Origin: Streptacidiphilus rugosus AM-16
Lineage (GTDB): Bacteria > Actinomycetota > Actinomycetes > Streptomycetales > Streptomycetaceae
DNA: 64,000 bases
Reading direction: 5' to 3'
NCBI RefSeq assembly: GCF_000744655.1
Contig: NZ_JQMJ01000004.1
Coordinates: 4,402,001-4,466,000, forward strand
Below the pieces are notes generated by a model. That model searched no databases and was not told where the DNA came from. It saw only the letters and a list, made by a program, of their open reading frames with translations. Numbering within the stretch: the first letter of the stretch is position 1; the number at the start of each line of letters is the position of its first letter. Positions 36,955 to 48,967 of the stretch are shown piece after piece. Both the position numbers and the translations under genes were made by a program.

Positions 36955-37533
36955 TCAGCCTCTCGCTGCGGTGCCGCGCTCGCGCAGCAGGATGTCGAGG
37001 GAGTCGACGACCCAGCGCCAGGACTCCTGCGGGTCGACGGCGGTGTGGCTGAAGCCGCCCGCCGCCTCCAGGCTCACGTAGCCGTGGAAGACGCTGCCCA
37101 GCATCCGCACCGCGTGGGTCTGGTCGGGCTCCTCCAGGTCGTAGCCGCGCAGGATCGCGCGGGTCATCTGCGCGTGCCGTACGCCGGCACTGGCGGCGGC
37201 CGTCTCCGGGTCGAGCCTGAACCTGGCGGCCTCGTAGCGACCGGGGTGGTCCCTGGCGTAGTCGCGGTAGGCGTCCGCGAACGCGGCGAGCGCGTCCTTG
37301 CCGGCCCGGCCGGCCAGTGCGGAGGCGACCCGGTCGGCGAGCTCCTCCAGCGCGAACAGCGCGATCCTGGTCTTCAGCTCATGGGAGCTCTTCAGGTGCG
37401 AGTAGAGACTCGCGACCTTCACGTCGAAGCGCCTGGCCAGCGCCGAGACGGTCACCTGGTCGAACCCGACCTCGTCCGCCAGCTCGGCCCCCGCCCGCGT
37501 CAGACGCTCCGGGGTCAGTCCCGCTCGTACCAT
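36955..37533 (-). CDS. TetR-family transcriptional regulator
   Basis: 192 residues from ATG 37533, preceded by GGGGAG at seven bases; the frame opens at 37557. The N-terminal helix-turn-helix is VTVSALARRFDVKVASLYSHLKS (~27-49). The C-terminal ligand domain resembles the WHG type, with FHGYVSLEAAGGF (~150-162). A perfect 10-5-10 palindrome lies 34 bases upstream (37567-37591), the obvious autoregulatory operator. It is predicted to repress itself and the downstream SGNH hydrolase. The ligand is unknown. Confidence 0.9.
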   Translation of the reverse strand: MVRAGLTPERLTRAGAELADEVGFDQVTVSALARRFDVKVASLYSHLKSSHELKTRIALFALEELADRVASALAGRAGKDALAAFADAYRDYARDHPGRYEAARFRLDPETAAASAGVRHAQMTRAILRGYDLEEPDQTHAVRMLGSVFHGYVSLEAAGGFSHTAVDPQESWRWVVDSLDILLRERGTAARG

Positions 37534-37566
37534 CACCTTGCTCCCCTCTGGCGACATCCATTATGC

Positions 37567-37591
37567 ATTTGCCTAATGGCTTTAGGCAAAT
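37567..37591. promoter_or_regulatory. TetR operator candidate
   Basis: ATTTGCCTAA (37567-37576), spacer TGGCT, TTAGGCAAAT (37582-37591): perfect dyad, extended by one further C-G pair. It is A/T-rich against the GC-rich surroundings and sits at the promoter of the TetR gene. Confidence 0.75.
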
Positions 37592-37614
37592 GGCAAGAGG
37601 GTACTCAAGAGGGT

Positions 37615-37656
37615 GCTCAGGGCGGCGCCACGAACCGCGGTCCGTGGCACCTGAGC
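37615..37656 (-). terminator. Two-step terminator hairpin
   Basis: Outer arms GCTCAGG/CCTGAGC and inner arms GCCACG/CGTGGC. It begins 16 bases downstream of the kinase-like gene (minus strand) and separates it from the TetR promoter. Confidence 0.6.
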
Positions 37657-37671
37657 GGGTGGGCAGGGCGG

Positions 37672-38400
37672 CTAACGGCCGACGGCGCGGGCCTGTCGCA
37701 GGACCTGGTCCAGGGCGGCGGCCGTCGCGGGGACGTCGAGCCGCGAGTTGTCGATGATCGGCAGACCCGAGCCGTACCAGCCGGACATGCGGCTGTGGAT
37801 CTCGGCGACCTGGTCGTCGGGAAGCCGGCGGTGCCCGCTGCGCAGCGCGTTGCGGGAGAGGACCACGTCCAGGCCCGGCAACAGGATCACCGGGATCACC
37901 TGGGGGCCGATGTGCCGCTTCCAACCGCCCAGGCCGACGGCCGGGCGGTCGGGGAACACCGCGTCGTCGATCACGCAGGAGATGCCGTTGGCCAGGTAGT
38001 TGCGGGCGGCGAAACCGCAGGTGCGCCGGGCCAGGCGGTACTGCGCCTCGGCCTGGTCGCTCCAGCCTGCCTGCGGGTTGGCGAAGCCGGAGCGGACCCA
38101 CTCGCGCACGTCGTCGAGGCTGATGTGGGCGGTGGTCGTCGGTTGCCGGTCGGCCCAGTACCGCGCGACGGAGGTCTTGCCCGCGCCCGCCGGGCCGATC
38201 AGCAGGACCGCGACCGGCCCGCCGGACGGGGCGGCAGGCTGCGGGTACGCGGGCGGAGTGGGCATGACGAAGTGTCCCGTCGTCTGGTCGCCCCGCGCCG
38301 CGGACTCGGGGACGGCGCGCAGCCCCATCGTCGCCCTCGGCGGACCCGAGGCCGGAGGCGGCGGCAGGCTGCCGGAGTAGTACCCGTGGCTCTCTGACAT
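37672..38400 (-). CDS. P-loop kinase-like ATP-binding protein (AAA_33 type)
   Basis: 242 residues. A Pro/Gly/Ser-rich, probably disordered N-terminal tail (~1-60) precedes a nucleoside-kinase-type P-loop fold: Walker A LLIGPAGAGKTS (~66-77), HISLDDVREWV (~93-103) and CVIDDAVFPDRP (~138-149). The fold resembles small-molecule or polynucleotide kinases such as those related to shikimate or chloramphenicol kinases. It lies 46 bases downstream of aroQ on the same strand and may be part of the aro transcript, but its substrate is unknown. Confidence 0.82.
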   Translation of the reverse strand: MSESHGYYSGSLPPPPASGPPRATMGLRAVPESAARGDQTTGHFVMPTPPAYPQPAAPSGGPVAVLLIGPAGAGKTSVARYWADRQPTTTAHISLDDVREWVRSGFANPQAGWSDQAEAQYRLARRTCGFAARNYLANGISCVIDDAVFPDRPAVGLGGWKRHIGPQVIPVILLPGLDVVLSRNALRSGHRRLPDDQVAEIHSRMSGWYGSGLPIIDNSRLDVPATAAALDQVLRQARAVGR

Positions 38401-38412
38401 CCGGTCACCTCC

Positions 38413-38432
38413 GGGACGGAGGATACCGTCCC
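38413..38432 (-). terminator. Small hairpin between aroQ and the kinase-like gene
   Basis: GGGACGG-AGGATA-CCGTCCC, 7-bp arms, 15 bases after the aroQ stop. A possible end of the aro message or partial terminator. Confidence 0.4.
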
Positions 38433-38446
38433 GGTCACCGGGTCCG

Positions 38447-41710
<3,264 letters not shown>

Positions 41711-42017
41711 GGGTGTGCTCCTTCAGCTCCCGTGTCGTGCCTCTGGAAAGATCCTGCCACGACAGAGTGTGCAGAGCAGAATCCGTCCAGTGAGTGAGCC
41801 ACCTGCCCAGCTGGGCTCAGTTGCACTGCCCCGGGGGCGCGGGGCTCTGCTGCTGTGCGGCTCCGCCGCGTGGGCGCGACAATCCCCCAGCCTTCGGCCG
41901 GGAGGTACCCCCTCCGACGTGCGGATGGTCCGGGGCGCGCAGGGCCGTCCGCAGCGGGTGGTTTCTCGCGCACGCAGTTGATCAAGCAGAGCCCCGCTCC
42001 CCTCACGGGACTGCAAC
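41711..42017. other. 307-bp aroC-aroE intergenic region with hairpin element
   Basis: It contains the aroC ribosome-binding site (AAGGAG) and, from about 41826 to 42010, a diverged copy of the intergenic hairpin element. I see no gene on either strand. Confidence 0.6.
41826..42005. repeat. Intergenic long-hairpin element, copy 3
   Basis: Outer arms CGGGGCTCTGCT (~41842) and AGCAGAGCCCCG (~41985-41996) are complementary. The inner stem GCGGATGGTCC (~41922) pairs with GGGCCGTCCGC (~41942-41952). The inner stem matches the GCGGATGGCCC core of copies 1 and 4. The outer arm sequence has drifted while keeping complementarity. Confidence 0.6.
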
Positions 42018-42860
42018 TCACCCGGAGTGCGAAAGTGCCGCCTCGCCCGCGGTGCGCATCGCCGCGACCACGTCCGCGTCGGGGAGGCCGGTGAAGGCGC
42101 GGGACTGGAGGACCGCCTGGTGGACCAGGAGGTCCAGGCCGCCGAGGACCACGCCGTCGCGCTTCTGCCAGGCCGCGGCCAGCGCCGTCGGCCACGGGTG
42201 GTAGAGGACGTCGAAGAGCGCGCCCGGCTCGTCGGGGACCGCGTCCGCGAGGAAGTCCGTCGCGCCGACCGGGGTCGTGGAGATGACGAGCTCCGCGCCG
42301 AACGCCTCCGCCGCACGGTCCCACTCCTCGGGGACCACGTCGACGCCCAGGCGCTCGCCCAGCGCGCGCATCTGCGCGGCCCGCTCGGGGCCGCGGACGA
42401 ACGCCGCCACCGGGCCGTCGCAGACCCGCGCCAGCGCCGCCAGCGCCGAGGACGCCGTGGCGCCCGCGCCGAGGACCGCCGCGCTGCCGACCCGCTCGAC
42501 GCCCCGCTCGCGCAGCGCCGCGACCAGGCCGGGCACGTCCGTGTTGTCCCCGGTGCGGCGACCGTCCTCGTGGAAGACGACCGTGTTGACCGCGTCGACG
42601 CCGAGAGCGACCGCCGAGACCTCGTCCAGCAGCGGGATGACCGCCCGCTTCAACGGCATCGTCAGGGACAGGCCCGCCCAGCCCTGGCCCTGGACGTCCA
42701 GCGCGGCCAGGAAGCCCGGCAGCCCCGCCTCGTCCACCTCGAAGCGGTCGTAGCGCCAGCTCTCGCCCAGCCCCAGCGCCGCGAACGCGGCGCGGTGCAG
42801 GGTGGGCGAGAGCGAGTGCGCGATCGGCGAACCGAGCACCGCGGCCCGTCTCACGGTCAC
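42018..42860 (-). CDS. aroE: Shikimate dehydrogenase
   Basis: About 280 residues. The substrate domain has AVLGSPIAHSLSPTLHRAAF (~7-26) and SLTMPLKRAVIP (~65-76, catalytic Lys); the NADP domain has AVLGAGATASSAL (~126-138); near the C-terminus GGLDLLVHQAVLQ. It reduces 3-dehydroshikimate to shikimate. Two GTG starts are possible: 42866 (10-nt overlap with mltG) and 42860 (4-nt GTGA overlap, the pattern used by most genes here). It follows mltG, an arrangement common in actinobacteria. Confidence 0.94.
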   Translation of the reverse strand: MTVRRAAVLGSPIAHSLSPTLHRAAFAALGLGESWRYDRFEVDEAGLPGFLAALDVQGQGWAGLSLTMPLKRAVIPLLDEVSAVALGVDAVNTVVFHEDGRRTGDNTDVPGLVAALRERGVERVGSAAVLGAGATASSALAALARVCDGPVAAFVRGPERAAQMRALGERLGVDVVPEEWDRAAEAFGAELVISTTPVGATDFLADAVPDEPGALFDVLYHPWPTALAAAWQKRDGVVLGGLDLLVHQAVLQSRAFTGLPDADVVAAMRTAGEAALSHSG

Positions 42861-44500
42861 TGGCACTGTCCCGTCGTCCGGTTGACGTTCTGGCCGTGCT
42901 TGGCGCAGTACACCTGGACGTCGTCCAGGAACGCGCTCCAGGTCGCCGAGAAGCGGGTGTCGTTGGTGTCGACCGCGACGAAGAACGCCCAGTTGCCAGG
43001 CGTCGGGTTCAGCACCGCCTGGATCGCCTGCTCGCCGGGGTTGCTGATCGGGGACGGCGGCAGGCCCTTGACGACGTAGGTGTTGTAGCCGCCGGCCGTG
43101 CTGGCCTTCTGCGCGTTGGTGAAGGTCTTGCTGCCCAGGTAGTACTGCAGCGTGGTGTCGACCTCGAGGCGCCCGAAGGTGACGTTGGTGTTGAGCCGGT
43201 TGTAGAGCACCCGGGCGATCTTGCCGAAGTCGGCGGTGTTGTTGCCCTCGGCCTGCAGGATGCTGGCCTCGGTCAGCACCTGGTAGGCGTTGGCGAGCTT
43301 GACGCCGCTCGCGCCCGCCTGCAGCTGCAGCGAGTCGATCTTCGACTTGGCGTTGGTGACCATCGCCTTGAGCAGGTCGATCGGCTTGGTGTCCTTGGAC
43401 AGCGGGTACTTGGTCGGCCAGAGGAAGCCCTCGACCTTGCCGTTGGCGTAGGCGGGCAGCCCGAGCTGCGCGACGTCGGCCTGGGCGACCTGCGCGGTGG
43501 CGCCCGCCTTGAGGCCCAGCTTGCCGTCGATCAGCGCGTAGATCTGCTTCGAGGTCTTGCCCTCGGGGATGGTGATCGCCGCGCCGCCCTGCTGGGAGAT
43601 CAGCGACTGCAGCGCGGAGGCGGCCGACATGTGCAGCTTCATGGTGTAGTAGCCGGGCTGGATGCCCGAGGCGGCCTTGCTGCCGTTGTAGGCGTTGACG
43701 AAGGCCTTCGTGCTCTCCACCACGCTGGACGCGACCAGCGTGGTGGCGATGTCGGTGCCGGTCGCGCCGTCCGGGATCTGCACCTGCACGTCCGTGGTGC
43801 CGTCGCCGGCGTAGTCCGGCGGCGGACCCCAGTGGTTCTCGTAGAACTTGTAGCCGTAGTAGCCACCGCCGGCCAGGGCCGCGACCAGGACCACGGACAG
43901 GGTCAGGCAGGCCATGCCGCTGCGCTTGCGCTCGGTCCGGCCCTTCTCCTTGTCCTTGCGGCGGCCGCTGCGGCTTTCGTCCTCGTCGGACAGGAACGGC
44001 ACGTACTCCTCGCCGTCCTCCTGCTCCTCGAAGTAGACGTCCTCGTCGCCGCGCTCACGGTGCGGCTGCGTCTCCTGGGCGGGGGGCGCCTCACCGCGGG
44101 CCTCGGCCTCCAGGCGGGCGGCCTCGGCGACCCAGTCGATGCCGTCGGGGCCGGGACCGGACGGCGGGGGGCTCTGCCGCTGCGGAGGCTGCGGGGGCTG
44201 CGGCCGGTAGACCGGCTGCTGGCCGGTCCCGTACGGGTCCTGTGGCCAGCCCGGCTGCTGCGGCTGCTGGGGCCGCGGCTGCTGTTGGGGCTGTTGCGGC
44301 TGGCCGTAGGGGTACGGCTGCTGCGGGTAGGGCTGCTGCGGTTGCTGCGGTTGCCCGTAGGGCTGCTGCGGGTAGGACTGCTGGGGCTGCTGCGGCTGGC
44401 CGTACGGATACGGCTGCTGCGGCGGGTAGCCGCCCTGTTCTCCGTAGGGGCCGGCTTGGCCCCACGGTTCGGAGCCGTAGCCCCGGCCCTGGTCGGTCAT
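42857..44500 (-). CDS. mltG: Endolytic murein transglycosylase MltG (YceG-like) with long Gln/Pro-rich N-terminal tail
   Basis: 547 residues from ATG 44500 (GAGGGG upstream). Residues ~1-110 are a Gln/Pro/Tyr/Gly-rich cytoplasmic tail with repeats of YGQPQQPQQ type. Residues ~110-200 are charged and acidic, then one membrane helix (~203-225, LTLSVVLVAALAGGGYYGY). The extracellular LysM-like and YceG domains follow. The catalytic Glu lies in EASILQAEGN (~425), with VLYNRLN and EVDTTLQYYLG after it. It cleaves nascent glycan strands and helps set their length. It lies downstream of, and is separated from, the alaS-ruvX unit by a UUCG terminator. Confidence 0.92.
   Translation of the reverse strand: MTDQGRGYGSEPWGQAGPYGEQGGYPPQQPYPYGQPQQPQQSYPQQPYGQPQQPQQPYPQQPYPYGQPQQPQQQPRPQQPQQPGWPQDPYGTGQQPVYRPQPPQPPQRQSPPPSGPGPDGIDWVAEAARLEAEARGEAPPAQETQPHRERGDEDVYFEEQEDGEEYVPFLSDEDESRSGRRKDKEKGRTERKRSGMACLTLSVVLVAALAGGGYYGYKFYENHWGPPPDYAGDGTTDVQVQIPDGATGTDIATTLVASSVVESTKAFVNAYNGSKAASGIQPGYYTMKLHMSAASALQSLISQQGGAAITIPEGKTSKQIYALIDGKLGLKAGATAQVAQADVAQLGLPAYANGKVEGFLWPTKYPLSKDTKPIDLLKAMVTNAKSKIDSLQLQAGASGVKLANAYQVLTEASILQAEGNNTADFGKIARVLYNRLNTNVTFGRLEVDTTLQYYLGSKTFTNAQKASTAGGYNTYVVKGLPPSPISNPGEQAIQAVLNPTPGNWAFFVAVDTNDTRFSATWSAFLDDVQVYCAKHGQNVNRTTGQCQ
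44200..44470 (-). repeat. mltG: Low-complexity repeat encoding the MltG Gln/Pro/Tyr tail
   Basis: Tandem imperfect units of CTGCTG/CGGCTG-type on the plus strand, translated in mltG as PYGQPQQPQQ-like repeats. It is in frame and free of stops, hence a protein repeat that probably varies in copy number. Confidence 0.75.
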
Positions 44501-44646
44501 GCATCCCCTCGGATTCCACGGCGAATCGAACCGGCGTACCCATGGGCCCGCCGTGGACGGAACGTTACCCGACAGACTCCGACCGGAGCCTTTGGGCACG
44601 TTCGCGCCACGCAGAGCACCGACGACGGTAGCCCAGAGTGACGAAA

Positions 44647-44670
44647 GGGGTCCACCCGAAGGTGGACCCC
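44647..44670 (-). terminator. UUCG-tetraloop terminator after ruvX
   Basis: 10-bp perfect arms GGGGTCCACC and GGTGGACCCC. On the minus strand the loop is TTCG closed by C-G, followed by TTTC. It starts 18 bases after the ruvX stop. Confidence 0.85.
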
Positions 44671-44687
44671 CATTGCAGGCCGTCAGC

Positions 44688-45164
44688 CTACAGCGACTCC
44701 GCCGCGGGTTCGACAGTCTCGCCCGGCGGACGTCCGCTCGTCTTCTCGGTCTCCAGCGCGCTCTGCAGGATGACCACGGCCGCGGCCTGGTCGATCCGGG
44801 AACGGCCCTGCTTGGACTTCACCCCGGCCGCACGCATGCCGGCCGCCGCGCTGACCGTCGTCATCCGCTCGTCGACCAGCCGCACCGGCACCGGCGCGAT
44901 CCGCGCCGCCAGCCGGCCCGCGTACTCACGGACCTTGACCGCGGCCGGGCCCTCGCGTCCGCTCATGGAACGCGGGAGCCCCACCACGACCTCGATCGGC
45001 TCGTACTCGGCCACGATCGCGGCCAGCCTGCCGATCGACTTGGCGCCGGCCGGGACCGTCTCCACCGGGGTGGCCAGCATCCCGTCGGGGTCGCAGCTGG
45101 CGACCCCGATCCGGGCGTCACCGACGTCCACGGCGATCCGGCGTCCTCGGCGCATCTCCGTCAC
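44688..45164 (-). CDS. ruvX: Putative pre-16S rRNA nuclease / Holliday junction resolvase-like YqgF (RuvX)
   Basis: About 158 residues from GTG 45164 (GAGG eight bases upstream); ATG 45155 is an alternative. The RNase H-like motifs are present: IAVDVGDARIGVASCDPDG (first Asp), VVVGLPRSMSGREGPAA, VRLVDERMTTVSA (Glu) and SRIDQAAAVVILQ (last Asp). The family trims pre-16S rRNA and was earlier described as a Holliday junction resolvase. It follows alaS by ten bases and ends the operon before a strong terminator. Confidence 0.93.
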   Translation of the reverse strand: MTEMRRGRRIAVDVGDARIGVASCDPDGMLATPVETVPAGAKSIGRLAAIVAEYEPIEVVVGLPRSMSGREGPAAVKVREYAGRLAARIAPVPVRLVDERMTTVSAAAGMRAAGVKSKQGRSRIDQAAAVVILQSALETEKTSGRPPGETVEPAAESL

Positions 45165-45174
45165 CGCTCCGGCC

Positions 45175-47846
<2,672 letters not shown>

Positions 47847-47847
<1 letters not shown>

Positions 47848-48272
47848 TACAGGTCCTCATTCCGGTCGAGCTTGCTGGTGACGGTCTCGCCGGCGACGGT
47901 GTCGCCGACGGGGGTGGTGCGGTTCTGCAGAGCCGGGGTGGTGGGACGCGCCAGGTCGGGCGCGTCCTCGCGCGCTCGCGGCAGGGCGGCCCGCAGCGGG
48001 GCCGCGCGCAGCACCGGCGCCTCGGGGTGGCCGGGGGCAGCCAGAACACTGCCGTCCAGGCCGAGTTGACGGTTGAGCTCCAGTTCGCGCTGGAGCATGC
48101 CGGCGCGTACCTCGTCCCTGAAGCTGCGGGCCGCGCGGCCGATCTCCAGCGAGCCGAGCGCCGCGCCCTCGGCCAGGCTTCCCGGGGTCAGCGAGCGGGC
48201 CATGCGGTTGGCCTTGTTGATGGTCCAGACGGTGGCGCCGGCGCCCACCGCCATCCAGAAGATCCGGCGCAT
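47847..48272 (-). CDS. DUF6167-type small membrane-anchored protein
   Basis: 141 residues. One N-terminal hydrophobic helix ([21 protein letters not shown], ~1-21) precedes a helical, charged cytoplasmic region (~30-75) and a Pro/Ala/Arg-rich tail. It matches the DUF6167 proteins found next to alaS in streptomycetes; function unknown. It is coupled to alaS by a one-base overlap and starts four bases after the DUF948 gene, so the three are one unit. Confidence 0.82.
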
Positions 48273-48276
48273 CGGC

Positions 48277-48762
48277 TCAGCCCTTCCTTCCCAGGCCCAC
48301 CAGGCGCAGCAGTCCGTTGCGGCGCACCGTCGCCCGGCGCACCTCGGCCTTCACCATGCGCTCGATCAGCTCACGTTCGGTCTGATGCGGAACGTACCGC
48401 TCGGGACGCCCGGCCGCGCGTTGTTTGGCGACCGCGCTACGGACGCCGTAGCTGAAGGCGGAGAGCTTGACCAGCGGACCGCCCAGCGTCGCGGCCATCG
48501 TGGAGGAGAGCGCGTGTGCGTTGGCGGCGGCGTCCTGGACGTCGGCGGTGATCGCGTCGACGCGCAGCAGCTGGTCGTTGGCGGCGCGCAGGGTCTCGGC
48601 GGCCTCGTCCAGCAGCGGCACGGTCCGGTCCGTCACGGCCTCGACCAGCTCGGTCGCCTGGCGCAGCGCTCTGGCCAGGCGCAGCAGCACCACGGCGAGG
48701 AGGGTGACCAGCACCGCCCAGAACACGGCGACGACGAGGCCCGCGACCTCTCCACCCGACAC
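48277..48762 (-). CDS. DUF948 domain protein, single-pass membrane
   Basis: 161 residues from GTG 48762 (GAGGGAG seven bases upstream); the frame opens at 48783. One membrane helix (~6-28, GLVVAVFWAVLVTLLAVVLLRL) is followed by a long amphipathic helix (~30-90, LRQATELVEAVTDRTVPLLDEAAETLRAAN), typical of DUF948 proteins that resemble coiled-coil partitioning or chemotaxis-like stalks. Function unknown. First gene of the DUF948-DUF6167-alaS-ruvX unit. Confidence 0.85.
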   Translation of the reverse strand: MSGGEVAGLVVAVFWAVLVTLLAVVLLRLARALRQATELVEAVTDRTVPLLDEAAETLRAANDQLLRVDAITADVQDAAANAHALSSTMAATLGGPLVKLSAFSYGVRSAVAKQRAAGRPERYVPHQTERELIERMVKAEVRRATVRRNGLLRLVGLGRKG

Positions 48763-48906
48763 CTTGGCGCTCCCTCGCAACATGCTGGTCCGTCTGCGAA
48801 ACCCTATCGCGCCGCGGGGCCGATCCCGACCGCATTACCACCGTGCCGGGCCGCGCGTACAGAGTGCCTCCGGATTCCTCGCCGGACCCCGAAGGGGAAC
48901 GTAACC

Positions 48907-48918
48907 TACCGATTGGTA
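48907..48918. promoter_or_regulatory. Short dyad TACC-GATT-GGTA upstream of the NB-ARC ATPase
   Basis: It lies about 50 bases upstream of the GTG at 48968, in the divergent gap with the DUF948 operon. Arms are only 4 bp, so this is weak. Confidence 0.25.
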
Positions 48919-48967
48919 CGTCGTTGGGCCATCCAGGGGAACGACGCTCTCCTCCGAAGGAGGACCT

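Noticed and set aside
44200-44470. Tandem CTGCTG-type repeat as possible CRISPR or satellite
   Set aside because: No spacer/repeat structure; in-frame protein repeats of the MltG tail.
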